From Humulus lupulus (Eukaryota > Streptophyta > Magnoliopsida > Rosales > Cannabaceae): a stretch of DNA of 64,000 nucleotides. The position numbers and the translations under genes are program-made. Where the stretch lies: positions 142,410,397 through 142,474,396 of the forward strand of contig NC_084800.1 in the NCBI RefSeq assembly GCF_963169125.1, read 5' to 3'. Positions 45,561-58,700 of the stretch are shown one piece after another (the stretch's first letter is position 1; each line of letters begins with the position of its first letter). A model generated the notes under the pieces. That model did not search any database. It had not been told where the DNA came from and saw only the letters and a program-made list of their open reading frames with translations.

Positions 45561-46106
45561 ATCTTGTCATGATTCCTCATTTGCAGCTTCTCTTATTCAC
45601 ATTCGGAAAATAGCCACACACCATCACCATTGGGTGCAAATGAAAGTACTTTTGATGTTGGGGTTCTTTAGTCTACTTCTTTTCAAAAGGGTTGGTGTCC
45701 AAAGAGCCCACTTGCAACCACTATCATTTTGGACTCCACCACGCATATCTCCACTTTTTTCTTTTCTTTTCGATATTCTGAAAACAACAGGCCATTAATT
45801 AGTGTATAGGGGTTGACTTTCCATTTCCACATGTGTTTGAATAGAAAGTATAATTTCTTTAGCTTTGCTACACAAACAAACATGTAACAACAATTTTTTT
45901 TACTATTCACCATTTTTGTCATTTGAGACATAAACTATCCTCCAAAAATATTGAATAAATAATAAACATGTTGGTTTTGTTATGTTAAAATAAATGTATA
46001 AAATGTATTCATTTTTTAATTATATGTCCATACTTTACAAGTTTAGCCCTCTAATTTGTAAATGGATTCCACCACATTAGTAAATAATAATAATAACTAT
46101 TTTGAA
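45561..46106. other. AT-rich spacer without supported genes
   Basis: About 550 bp after the third repeat copy. ORFs here (for example 45683-45931, minus) are short and unlike known proteins. Confidence 0.6.
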
Positions 46107-47008
46107 GGTGATAACTGGTCACCACTACCAAGTTTTACATGTGAAAATAACACCTAGTACCCAATTTAAGTTAATCTTTTTAATTTTTATCCACCTTTTA
46201 AAACTCTTAGATTAATACCCAAAATATTAATGACTCTACCCATTATACCCCTTCTATTTCACAACTTCTTCTCCTCACACACATATCGTCTTCTCCCCAC
46301 TACAGCTTCTCGCCGGACTGGTTCTGCTGAAAAGCTTTGGGTCCCTGAGTTGTCGAGAAGCTTCGTCTGACTAGACAAAGATGGCCGCCGAACTGAACAT
46401 AGGTGAGGGAAAGAGGAGAGAGAGAGACTTAGGACCATTGGTTACTAAGGCCAAAATCGAAGGGGTCGTAATATATACATGGTTCTCTTTTTCACATAAC
46501 TCTAAACTCTTCTACGTTAAAATTCATATAGCAACAACATATAAATTGTTATATTCATTTATATATGATCCTAACAAACATATATACTTGAAAAAAAGAT
46601 TGGGAAGTTGGAAAAAATACATTTTGTTTCAAAATAAAGATAAACTCACCACGATAATGGTGGTAGTGGCAGAAAGGAACGATGGTGGTGATGCTATGGG
46701 GAGGCGCAGTGCTGATAACGAAGGCGGAGGAGTGGTGGTCCAGTGGAGCTAACAGTGTAATATTATTTAAATGGGGAAGTAAATGACACGACAGAGACAA
46801 AGATTGAGATTTTTACATTGGACTTCTAGTAGTGTTTTAAGGGTAACATGAGAAATGTGCTTAAAAAAGTGGATAATATTCAACTAAATGTTATTAGTAG
46901 CTATTTTTAGTTAACTAATCATAAAACTAGGTGTTTTTCAAGTTATCCCGTTTCACATTGCATAGTAACTAGTTACCCATAGTTGCAATAATATGGGTAA
47001 CCAGTTGT
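46107..47008. mobile_element. Possible non-autonomous DNA transposon (MITE or Pack-MULE-like), about 0.9 kb
   Basis: The left end reads AACTGGTCACC and, about 35 bp in, AACACCTAGTACC. The right end on the other strand reads AACTGGTTACCC and, about 65 bp in, AACACCTAGTTTT, so the two ends are imperfect inverted repeats. The right end can also fold on itself (46967-46980 with 46993-47006, 14 bp stem with one mismatch, 12 nt loop). The interior holds GC-richer patches (46290-46400, 46650-46750) and a 123-codon ORF (46381) of no recognisable family. No clear target duplication was found, so this is tentative. Confidence 0.35.
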
Positions 47009-47271
47009 TGGGAGTATAGCTTATAACACAGCAAGAATATTGTAATTTAAGAGAATTAATCACAATATAACAGTAGATTAATGGAAGATAAACACAAATT
47101 AGATTAAGAGGAACAATAGACCTTTGTAGAGAGAAACCCTAGTTATATGAAATCATAAGGATATGATTTTGTGTGAGAAACAATAAAGATGACAAGAAGG
47201 CTTGACGCAATTAGAATTTTTGTCCAAAAATCTTTATTCCTAGCCTCCCATAATATATTGTTTGAAGTTAC
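47009..47271. other. Short spacer before the copia LTR
   Basis: AT-rich, nothing supported. Confidence 0.5.
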
Positions 47272-49099
47272 TGTTGGGGTTTTATGCCCTAATTAAAACT
47301 CAAATTCTTTGTAATCTTATTTTATTATCAATAAAAGAATAGAAATCATTTTTTGACTTGGTCAATCACTTTGCTCACATGTTTTATTATCATGATTATT
47401 TGTTTAATATAAACTTCTATTAAATCCCGAGCATATAGCTAATCTTATTTATAGTGACGTAATCACAGTGGAATATAAATATGATTATATGTTCAAAATA
47501 AGTTAGTCCTAAGATTAGACAGTGCACAGGATCTACACTGACTTGCCAATCTACGATATGATCTACTTACACATTACAGTGTTATGTTCTTTCCAGAACA
47601 TTAGCAAAGTAGATAAGATCGGATGTATTTGTTACATCGAACTGGATCGATATTGACAGTTGATAAGATAAGTAAACATATCGTTATTATCTATTCTAGT
47701 CAAATCATATAGTTGACCATAGGTCAATTCAATCTCAACTCTGAGTGGTTAGTATTCTAACTGATTGTATTATTTGAGTTCTTTGACTTGTTTGTTACCA
47801 GCTTACCCTACGGACTAGCCCATACTTTAGTGGGAGTGTTAATCATAGATATGAACATCTATAGCTTCTGATGAAGAAGTGAAACAATGGTTTCCTTTTA
47901 GTTTGGTTCAAGGTGTTAAATGATAGATATCTCATTTCAGTAATTAAATTAGTTTACTGAAATATCATTTACAAGGAACTAAGTATTTTAAGGATAAAAT
48001 ACAATGATGGGTAAAACAATATTTTAGTCCTATCTCATTATAGACCATCTATAGATGATTGAGTAACAATTATGGTTGTAACAATGAATAATTAATAGCG
48101 TATCTATATTTGTTATAGAGCGTTCTATGAATTCAAGAGTACAATTCCGAGTCTATAGTGGAGTAACGAGGAATTAATAAGTTAGTAAATTTATTTGTTA
48201 GATTCATGATAACTTATTGGAGCTTGATTTCATAGGCTCATGGTCCCTATCGTACCTTGGATAAAATCATCTAGATAGTCTCAATTAATTGATTTAATTA
48301 TCAATTAGAATTATAAAAGTTGACTAGGTCAATTTTGGATAGTTTCACAAAGTTATGTAATTTTGAGAAGAAAAGATAAATTAGGGCAGATTTATTAATT
48401 AAGATAAATTTGTATCTAAATTAATAAATAAGTTTAAATCAAGGTTCAAATTATAAATAATTAATTTGATAAATGATTTAAATAATTATTTAATTAAATC
48501 AATAGAAAATAATACAAGCCTTGATTTTAAGTCCAATGGGCTTCTAATCAAATGAGAAATTTCACGAGCCTAAAGCCCATGATAATTTCAACCTAGGGCT
48601 TCAAATTGACTATTATTTTATTGATTTTTTAATTAAATTAAATGGCCTAATTGAGTCTATAAAAGGAGTGCTTAGAGAGAAGTCAAAATAGACGATAAAT
48701 AAGTTTAATCAATAGTTGTCTGATAGTTTTAGATTTTCTCTAAACACAAGTCCTTTTTCTAAGCCTCTTAGTTATTTTCTCTTCTTATCTCTGTATCTAT
48801 CTCATGTGTTGAGAATTGCCCACAATAGTCTAGGTGATTCTAAGGATATATTGAAAGACTGTGAAGAAATTAGAAGAACGGTTCAGTTTCTTGATAATAC
48901 TCTGCGACAAAAAGGATACAAGAGTTAGAGAAACTGAAGGAAAGACTCTTTCATTCCATTGTGTATACTGTAAGTATTCTTATTTTTGTTTATCTTTGAA
49001 TTCAAATTTAGAAACATGTTCTAGGTTATCTCATATTAATTTGTTTAATATTAGATCTACATGAAAATAAATAAAAATTCTGCATAAATTTTCCCAACA
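47272..49099 (+). repeat. 5' LTR of copia element 1 (1,828 bp)
   Basis: TGTTGGGGTTTTATG...TTCCCAACA with inverted ends TGTTGGG/CCCAACA. Followed by ACTGGCTTCAGAGTC, a degenerate initiator-Met primer-binding site. TATA-like TCTATAAAAGG near 48656-48666. The last ~575 bp are repeated at 53365-53946. Confidence 0.85.
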
Positions 49100-51406
49100 A
49101 CTGGCTTCAGAGTCTTTGGTAATCTTTATTTTCATGAATGGACATGTTTAAAATTGAATTATTTGATATATTTGAATAATTGGATGGTTTTCATGTTTTT
49201 ATGAAGCATATTGATTTTATGTGATTATTAACAATTTTTAGGTTATTTTGTTGTGTTTTCTATGTTATTAATTTTTATATATGCTTTATTTTGTGTAAAA
49301 CATGTTAAAAATTAATTAGAAAATAGTTTTAGTTTGAAAAATTGCTCAAAAAAATTTTTTGGAAATTTTTTGGCCTGACTGCCCATGCGCGCGTGCACCT
49401 GCTCGCACGCCTGCGTGCCCACGCGCATCAGCCACCAGTGCGGTGAACAGTACCCACGGGTACTATTCATCCAAAAAATTAAATTAAAGAAAAATAAAAA
49501 ATGTGAAAATTAATTATTTATAATCAAAATAAAAAATAGCATATTTGTTTTATCATTTAAATTTGTTTTTTAAAATAAGATATTTTTGTTAGTTGAGATT
49601 TAAATATAATTAGATATTTTCTACAAAGATTCAAATTCAAATTTAAAAATAGACTAACAACTTAATTTAAAATTTTTTAATATATTAAAATATTAGAATT
49701 AAGATATCAGATATTTTCTTTTAAATTCTTGATATTTTATTAAATATTTATTTGAAAATATAAATATATGTTTATTCTATAGTTTTTAATATTTCAATTA
49801 TTTAAAATTTGTTAGTTAGATATTGTCATGGATATTTGAATTTAATTAACTGTTTTGAGATATTTTATGATTGTTATAACTATTACTATTTTTTTTAAAT
49901 GGTTAAAATATTTTCTTATAGTTGTAACAATACATGATCTTTTTGAAAAACAGTAAAGATATTGTTTTAAAATTTAAAATTGGTTAAATTTTGAAAAATA
50001 TCATTTTTTTTCAGCCAATTAATAAAATATTTTTTTAATAAATGAGATTTAAAGTAACTTTGGTTAATTGTTGATAAATCCTATTTAAATTAAATTAATA
50101 TATTTTTTTTCAAATTAACCTAAAACCAAGTTGATTGTTGATAAATAAAATTTAAATTAACTATTGTTAATTGTTGATAAATTTCATTTAAATTGACTTA
50201 TTATTTGTAAAAATTTAATTAATTTGAATTTTTTGATAAATTTTAGATAATTAATTGTGGTATTTTTGCAAATGAAATAAATTGTGGTATTTTTTTGCAT
50301 AAAATTGCTCATATAGTAACATGCTTAGGCCCATCCAATTATAACATGTTAATTTGCACTATATGTGGTATTTTTGCAATTGGGCTTAGATGCATATAGT
50401 GGCACATATGTTTGTTAGATATATAGTATTTTGCCAAATAAAATATTCATAAAATGATAGGTTTTATTTGGGCCCATTAGAAAATGTAAAGTTTAAATTC
50501 ATCTTTTGTGGGTAATTCTCCTTGTGAAGGCCCATTTGTTTTGCATGACTATAGTTGGCCTAATCAATTAATAACAATTAATAAAACGAAGGTTTAAATT
50601 CCTGTCTTTTGGACCTTGTATGGAAGATTGGGGGTCTTTGTAGTGGGAACGACATACTGGACTCAACCCTCCTCCATACAAGCCCAATTGTTAAGGCCCA
50701 TTTACCTGAGTTGGACTTAATTGTATAGGTTCATTATATTAGTTAAACCTAAATATTGATTAGCAACAAATTAATTCTAAATTAATTGAATTTGTTTCAA
50801 TGTGACACCTTGGAATTAATAGAAAATTATAGGACTTTGGTTTTAAAATATTTAATTTGTTTAATTTTTTTTGGAAAACCATAGTCATTAATTTTCTAAA
50901 AATAAATAATAAAAATAGTACTTTAATTTAATAATGAGCTTATTTTAAGAATTTTATTCGATCTCCACCGTTGGTTTAACATAGTCAATAGCTTAATGGG
51001 ACCTCGAGACGCTTTGATTCGTCCCCCTGCGGAAGGTGTTCATTAGTTATTTTGACAAGGTTAGATCTCGAAAGATAGATAATTATAGGTCAAATTCTAC
51101 TAGACTCACCCCTACGGTGACTACTAGGACTAAATCTATGATTATTTAACTATTGGTATTTTTGACTCTCGCCAACCGGGACAAGGATATCATAGATTAG
51201 TTAAAAAACCTAAAGAAATAGAGATATGATTGTTTTTGGTATTTTTTCTCATATCTTACATATTTTGGTATATGTTGTGCTATTTCTTGAAATTTGTGTG
51301 AATATAAGTTTTATTGAGCAAATGTGATTGATTTCTATTTTATTGGTAATTTGTAGTTTTAAGTTAAGTAGTGTCTTTGTATACTCCCATCCTTTCTCAA
51401 CTTTCG
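49100..51406. other. Leader of copia element 1 (2.3 kb, non-coding)
   Basis: AT-rich untranslated region between primer-binding site and gag. It has a local GC-rich patch CCCATGCGCGCGTGCACC (49382-49399) and three copies of an AATTGTTGATAAA motif near 50067-50180. The partial second copia copy shares its first ~1 kb. Confidence 0.65.
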
Positions 51407-53360
51407 ATGGAGAAACTCACTGGAGAAAACTTCCTTAATTGGAAGCAGAATATCAACATAGAGTTGATTGGTGACAACTCTGAATTCGTCATGATTGAGG
51501 AATCCCCAGAATGAGCATTGTGTCCGCACATTCGTGATGGCACTGTCAATGCTCGTGATTGCACCATAAATGCTTGGATAGCACCATCTCCGCACATACG
51601 TGATGACATCGTGAATGCTCGAATGGCACCATTTCCGCACGTTCGTGATCAACTCAAATATGGTATGACGCAACTCTTCAGATTATTGAGTCTATCATGG
51701 ATGGACCTAGTAAAGGAGGAGAAAATAAGACTACTGTTGTTGCTGCTGATCTAGCTAAGGCTGAAGCTAACCAAGCTTCGTCTTCGAAAGCTAGAAACAA
51801 GAGGAAATGTGGACAAAACAACAACCCCGAGCCTACAAAGGCTGCAAAGACAAATGCACAACCATATGCACAGATGCCTAAGGGGAAGAACAAGAAAAAC
51901 AAAAAAGGTAAAGATAAGTGTTTTCACTGCAAAGAGAAGAGGCATTGGAAACAGGATTGCCCTAAGTGTCTACCAGCGAAAAACAAAGGTAATGATTATA
52001 GTTCATTTATCTTAGAAACATGTGTTTTAGAGAATGATAAATTCGTTTGGATTATTGATTCTGGATCTACCAACCATGTTTGCAACTCTTTACAGCTTCT
52101 TGAATCGTGGGAGGAAGTGGACGAAGGCGGCTTAAAGCTTAGAGTTGGGAACAGAGCATTCATTGCGGTCCAAGCTAGAGGAAGAGCTCGTCTAAAGTTC
52201 GGAAATAAATTTTTAATTTTAAATGATGTATTTTTTATTCCAGATTTTAGTAGAAATTTAATTTCAGTTTCCATGTTGCAATTAGAACGATTTGATATGA
52301 CTTTCACAAGTTCTAATATATCTATTTCTTTCAATGGATCACAATTGTGTATTGCATGTTTGGAAAACGGCTTTATATTTTGCGACCTAACGAACCCCTC
52401 GCTCTTAGCAATGATTTGTTCAAAGTAGCTAAACCTAGGACCAATAAATGTAAAAAGACCGATAACGAAAATATGACGTATTTATGGCACTAGAGACTAG
52501 GTCATATTGGCTATGATAGGATTCAAAGACTTACAAAGGATGGACCTTTGAGGGAACTCACCTTAGGTGAATTACCTGTTTGTGAATCTTGTCTAGAAGG
52601 CAAACTGACCAAGCGTCCATTCTTTGCAAAGGGTGATAGGGCCAAAGAACTACTTGGTCTTGTGCATTCAGATGTTTGTGGACCTTTGAATGTACAAGTC
52701 AGGGGTAGTTTTGAGTATTTTGTCACTTTCATTGACGATTACTCTAGATACTCATGTCTTTACCTAATGCATAGGAAATCGGAAACATTTTCAAAGTTTC
52801 AAGAATTCCTAGCAATGGCTCAGAACTAATTAGGTAAAACGTTAAAGATCTTGCGATCTGATAGGGGTGGAGAATATTTGGATATGCAGTTCCAAGATCA
52901 TTTAACTGAACTTGGGATTTTATCACAACTTACTGCCCCAAGTACTCCGCAGCAAAATGGGGTAGCGGAACGTCGGAACAGAACTTTATTAGAAATGGTT
53001 AGATGCATGCTTAGTTACTCAACTCTACCAACTTTGTTTTGGGGACATGCAATTGAAACCGCGAATGACATTCTCAATGTCGTGCCATCAAAATCAATAC
53101 CCAAAAAACTTTTAGAATGCTGGAATGGTTGTGAACCTAGTTTACGCCATTATAGAATCTGGGGGTGTCCCGCTCACGTCCTAAGGAAAAAGGAGGGAAA
53201 GCTAGAACTGCGAACTGAAGTTTGCATGTTTGTTGGCTATCCTAAAGGTACTCGGGGTGGAATTTTCTATAGTTATTCAGAAAAGAAAGTGTTTACTTCT
53301 ACAAATGCTACTTTTCTGGAAAATGACTATGTCCAAAACTTCAAACCTCGCAGCAAAGTA
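51407..53360 (+). pseudogene. copia gag-pol remnant (gag, protease, integrase)
   Basis: From ATG 51407 the Gag start (MEKLTGENFLNWKQ) ends at TGA 51512. Most of the Gag body is missing and replaced by a short degenerate repeat (about 51525-51655). In another frame (51697-52428) there is a Lys-rich stretch, a CCHC zinc knuckle CFHCKEKRHWKQDC and the protease WIIDSGSTNHVCN. A further frame has the GAG-pre-integrase LGHIGYDRIQR and integrase: DYSRYSCLYL, then after a TAA near 52828 RSDRGGEY and APSTPQQNGVAERRNRT, to NDYVQNFKPRSKVV at 53350. RT and RNase H are deleted. It cannot encode a working polyprotein. Confidence 0.85.
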
Positions 53361-54946
53361 GTTTTAGGTCTAATGAGCTTATAATCAAATGGGAAATTTC
53401 ACGGGCCTAAAGCCCATGATAGTTTCTACCTAGGATTCAAATTGGCTATTATTTTATTAATTTTTTAATTAAATTAAATGACCTAATTGAGTCTATAAAA
53501 GGAGTGCTCAGAGAGAAGTCACCAGTGAAGATTTCTGAGACGACATATAAGTTTAATCACTAGTTTTCTGATAGTTTTAGATTCTCTCTAAACACAAGTC
53601 ATTTTCTAAGCCTCTTTGTTATTTTCTCCTCTTCTCTCTATATCTATATCACGTGTTGAGAATTGCCCACACTAGTCTGGGTGATTCTAAGGATACATTG
53701 GAAGACAGTGAAGAAAATAGAAGATAGGTTCAATTTCTTGATAATACTCTGCGACAGAGAGGATACAAGAGTTAGAGAAAGTGAAGGAATGACTCTTTCA
53801 TTCCGCTGCGTATATTGTAAGTATTCTTGTATTTTTTTCTCTTTGAATTCAATTTTAGAAACATGTTCTAGGTTATCTCATATTAATTTGTTTAATATTA
53901 GATCTACATGAAAATAAATAAAGATCCGGTACAAGTTTTCCTAACAACTGGCCTTGGAGCCTTTGATAATCTTTATTTTCATGCATGAACATGTTTAAAA
54001 TTGGATTATTTGATATGTTTGAATAATTGGATGGTTTTCATGTTTTTATGAAGCATATTGATCTTATGTGAATTTTAGCAATTTTTTAAGTTATTTTGTT
54101 GTGTTTTCTATGATATTAATTTTATATATGCTTTATTTTGTCTAAAACATGTTAAAAATTAATTAGAAAATTGTTTTGGTTTGAAAAATTGCACAAAAAA
54201 AATTTTCGAAAATTTTTGCCTGGCTGCCATGTGTGTGCGCGCCCGCACGCATGCCACGCGATGAACAGTAACCAGTGAACAATACCACAGGTACTATTCA
54301 TCCAATTTTTTTTTTTAAATTAAAGAAAATTAAAATTGTGGAAATTTATTATTTATAATCAAAGCAAAAAATATCAGATTTGTTTTGTTTTAAATTGTTT
54401 TTTAAAAGATAATATATTTTTGTTAGTTGGGATTTAAATAATTAGATATTTTCTACAAAGATTCAAATTCAAATTTAAAAATAGACAAACAACTTAATTT
54501 TAAATCTTTTAATATGTTAAAATATTAGAATTAAGATATCAGTTATTTAAGATATTTTCTTTTAAATTCTTGATATTTTTATTAAATCTTTATTTGAAAA
54601 TATAAATATATTTTTATTCTATAATTTTTAATATTTAAATTATTTGAAATTTGAATATTGTTAGTTAGATATTTTTATGGATATTTGAATTTGTTTAAGT
54701 ATTTTGAGATATTTTAGGATTGTTATAACTATTTATATTTTATTTTATTTTTCAATAGTTAAAATATTAGCTAATAGTTATAACAATACAAGATATTTTG
54801 GAAAATAATTAAGATATTGATTTTAAATTTTAAAATTGGTTAAATTTTGAAAAATATAATTTTTTTTTGGCCAATTAATAAAATATTTTTTTATAAATGG
54901 GATTTAAATTAACTTTGGTTAATTGTTGATAAGTCCTATTTAAATT
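53361..54946 (+). mobile_element. Copia element 2: partial second copy (end of LTR plus leader)
   Basis: 53365-53946 matches the last third of the copia LTR (TATA-like TCTATAAAAGG near 53493-53503, end CCTAACA). It is followed by a primer-binding-like ACTGGCCTTGGAGCC and a leader parallel to that of element 1 (CATGTTTAAAATTGGATTATT and onward) up to 54946, where element C is inserted. The first ~1.25 kb of its LTR is absent. Either this is the 3' LTR of element 1 shared with a tandem second element, or two copies were fused by a deletion. Confidence 0.75.
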
Positions 54947-55693
54947 TGTACGCCCTGGTTTTCCCACGGGCTGATTAGCAGGTCGAGCCTCGGACTAATC
55001 AAGGTTAGTCCGTAAATTTCCCCAGATCGCAGATCCTGTTTTCGAGGTCGTACCCCCTTAGCTCGAGGTATCCTCAAGGACTCGCCCAGGCTGCCCAAGA
55101 CTGGGGGAAGGACCCTGAAGACCGAAGGTCGGGTCAGGGAAGCAGCTCGTGGATCTCTGATCCTTTGTAAAGTCAACACACGCAAGATAAACGTGCCTAT
55201 ATCTGACATCACGTGTCTGATATCTCCCTGACTTCTCGGACACGCAGCAGGAATGTGCGTATTCAGACACCCACGGCTGGGTTGGGCCGTGCGGCCCATT
55301 ATCTCCTTATTTATCGATTTGACCATACTTATGTGTCAGGTTTAGGAATTAATCATGAATGTCACAGAGTTGATATGACAAATAAGAAGGTCACGGGATG
55401 ACCTCCTTACCAACTTCCAGGTGCCTTCTCCTATAAATATGGAGACCCTGGGAGTTGATAGGGGTGGAAAAAAATAGTCTCTGAAGAGATACACCTTGTA
55501 ACCAAATACCCAGAATAGATCAATAATATTGACTAGTGGAGTAGAAGGATTTTAACCTTTGAACCACTTAAAAACGTGTCTTGAGTCGCCTAGTTCATCT
55601 CCTAAGATTTCCTATCTGTGACGGTTTTACTTTCAACACTGATCCCTTTCTCTCCCTCTCTTAATTAATTGTTGGCGAAGAACCGCGTCAATA
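54947..55693 (+). repeat. 5' LTR of element C (747 bp)
   Basis: Starts TGTACGCCCTGG and ends GCGTCAATA, where the family has GCGTCAACA, so the terminal CA has mutated to TA. TATA box TATAAATA at 55432-55439. Inner end followed by GTTTGGTGCTTTCATTGAGA. Confidence 0.92.
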
Positions 55694-55748
55694 GTTTGGT
55701 GCTTTCATTGAGAGCAAGTTCAATTAGTGCAGCCACAAACATCAAACT

Positions 55749-58700
55749 ATGGTGACCACTCGATCCAGGCATGGCAATGAGACAGAGCAGCAGGATGGGC
55801 AGGAGGCCCACCATATTGCCATCCCTGATGAACAAATTCCTGAAGTCCAACAGAGGCCAGGGAAGCAGCCGGCGGGCCAAGACGATACTGGTAGTTCGGC
55901 GCCCCGGCCACCTAATCCGAACCCGTGTTATTATACTGCGGTGGAGATGGAGAACGCTCAGCTGAGGAGCCAGTTAGCAACTGCTAGTCGGAAAATCCAG
56001 GATATTCTGGCCCGACTACCCCCTCTCACAACCAACGTTAACGTTGGAGAGAGGCAAGGTGAGGCTCCTAAGTCTCACTGGGGTAACCGGCCCAGGCGTA
56101 GCCGTTCGGATAGAATTCCTGCAGCCAACTCCACCCCTTCATCGCACCATCAAGAGGCAAACTTCAGGGAAATGCCTGGAACCGGACAACAGCAATACAA
56201 CCGTTCGGTCAGGACGTCAACTCCTAGTTCTCAACCTTCCTCGAGAACGCCCAGGAGAGCTCGAGGAAATCCCCGAAGGAGATCCGGGGAGGGCCAGGGA
56301 CGTCAGCCCGTCCCAGAAGACCATCCTGCGCCTCGTCTAACTCGCCCAGAGCGGGACCAACAAGCTGGCAGGGCCGAAAGGCCCCCACCAAATTTTATCC
56401 GTCCAGACGGAACTAGGATCGCCTCCCCAGTCAGGCATCCTCCTTCTCCAATCAGATATCCGTCTCCTCGGCCCGTCCGAGACATCCCAGCTTACGGGAG
56501 TAGTAGGAGAAACCCACCATCAGCAGGACCTTCCCGACGTAGCAGGGCGCCTGGAGAAAGCTCAGGTCCTCACCACCACAGACGCACTCCGAGCCTGTCC
56601 AGCAGGAGTCATTGGACCGGCAGCCGCCAGAGTGATCTCTCCGGAGGAGACTTGCGTCAGCAACTGAGTTCAGCGCAAAGTCATCAGACCACCCAGGGGG
56701 GGGACCTTCGAGATCGCCTCAACTCTCACAGGGAGGATCGAGCTAGAGATGGTAGCCCGGCCCGCTCGGCAGGAGTCCGATCCGAAGTACATAACGGAGG
56801 GAATGTCCCAAATAACCTATCTCAAGATAGGAGGGGCAACAACCCACCTAATATGTACAATGGGTCCGGAGCTGTTGAACAGCCCCGGAATAACCCAGGA
56901 TCTCAGGACCAAACCCTCGAGCGCCTAACTCAGATGGAAGAACTGATGAGAAAGCTCCTATCAGAAAAGGAAAAAGATGAATATGATTCAGGGGACGAGA
57001 TGGAGCTCTTCGCCCCCAGCATAGCAGCGACGACATACCCATCTGGCTTCCGTATGCCTCACTTGTCAAAGTTCAACGGGGACAGGGACCCGTCGGACCA
57101 TTTAGGGATGTTCAACACCCTAATGATGGCCCATAACATTGGCCCGAAGCTTCGTTGCTTGATCTTTCCTTCCACACTGACTGGACCTGCCAGACAGTGG
57201 TTCAAACAGAGTAAAAGGCAGTCAATCAGCTCCTGGAAGACCTTTTCAGCTGATTTCAAAAGGGCGTTCCACGCCTCCCAGGCCGCCCGAGTCCAAGCCG
57301 ATTCCCTAGCTAACGTGAGACAGCAGCCCGGTGAGACGCTGAAAGCCTACTTGAGCAGATTCGCGAATGTCGCTGCTCGAGCGAGGGACGCAGATGATAG
57401 CTCCAAGCTCATGGCCATGAGAACTGGAATCCTGGTCGGGGGAGACCTGTGGAAAGATATTCAGAGGAAGGGAGTCAGCTCGGTTAACGAATTCCTTAAC
57501 AGAGCCCAAGAGTGGATAAACTTAGAAGAGGCTGAAGCTTCAGCCGCGGGGACCAGCCAGGTTCCCGAGAAGCCCGCTGGGGCAGGGACAGAGATCGTGA
57601 TGGCGATCCCCGAGGTCGCGCAGAACAACCAGCCCGGTGATGGCAAAAGAAAGGGAAATGGTGAAAACAGCCAGCACGGTTAAAAGAAAGGGAAATGGTG
57701 AAAACAGCCAGCAGCTCACCCAGTCCAGGGAAAGTATTTTCCTGGCCAACGCTGCTCGGGTCCCCTGGAAGAGGCCGGAGCCATTGAAACACCACAAGGG
57801 AAAGAGAGATACTTCAAAATTCTGCCGTTTCCATAACGACGTCGGCCACAATACCGACGATTGCAGGCATCTAAAAGACGAAATCGAGACTCTCATCCGA
57901 GCAGGCCCCTTGGCGCAGTACTCGCGAAACAGGGTCTCAGTGAGTCGACCCGCTCTAGAAGTCCCGGTCAGTCAGCCCGGGCCTCGGGTAGATCAGGACG
58001 TCCCTCCTCCCGTGGTCGAGGGAGAGATATCCACCATCTCCGGAGGGCCGCACATGGCTGGCACGAGCAGAGGCACCCAGAAGAGGTATGTGAATGAATT
58101 AAAGGCCCACAACGGAGCGGAGTTCGTCCCGGAGCAGCGTCATTCAAAACAGCAGCGGTTAGAGAAGGAACCGATTACTTTTACGGAGGAAGACACAGAC
58201 CATGTCCAATTCCCCCATAATGATCCCTTGGTCATAGCAGTCCAGCTCGCTAACCAGAAAGTGAGGAGAGTGTTGGTGGACAACGGAAGCTCGGTGAACC
58301 TCCTATTCCGATCCACATTAGAAAAGATGGGTCTAACCGTCGCTGAGCTAAAGGCGACCTCCATGATGTTGTACGGTTTTTCGGGAGAAGGATCGACAGC
58401 GATAGGAACGATCGAGCTGGTGATCACCCTGGGAGAAGAGTCTTGGACAGTCTCCAAGCTGCTTGAGTTCGTGGTCATTGACTGCTCCGCTGCCTACAAC
58501 GCCATCTTAGGCCGACCTACACTCATAGCTTTCGAGGCCGTCACTTCCATCCGACACCTCGCCATGAAGTTCCCTACTTCAACAGGAATCTACACCGTCA
58601 AGGGCGATCAGCTCACTGCCAGGGAATGCTATAGCATTTCCATGAAGGGAAAGTCTAAACCCGGGCAGTTGGCAATGGCCATTCAGAGTGAGGAGGAATC

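Larger units (their letters stand above)
47272..53360 (+). mobile_element. Copia element 1: Ty1/copia retrotransposon, missing RT-RNase H and 3' end
   Basis: 5' LTR 47272-49099, a very long AT-rich leader (49100-51400), then gag, protease and integrase remnants in the copia order (integrase before RT). Coding sequence stops near 53360, where it runs straight into LTR sequence of a second copy. RT and RNase H are absent. Confidence 0.82.

Noticed and set aside
46381..46752. 123-codon ORF starting MAAELNIGEGKRR
   Set aside because: No known family, low-complexity ends, and it sits within a putative transposon; not called as a gene.
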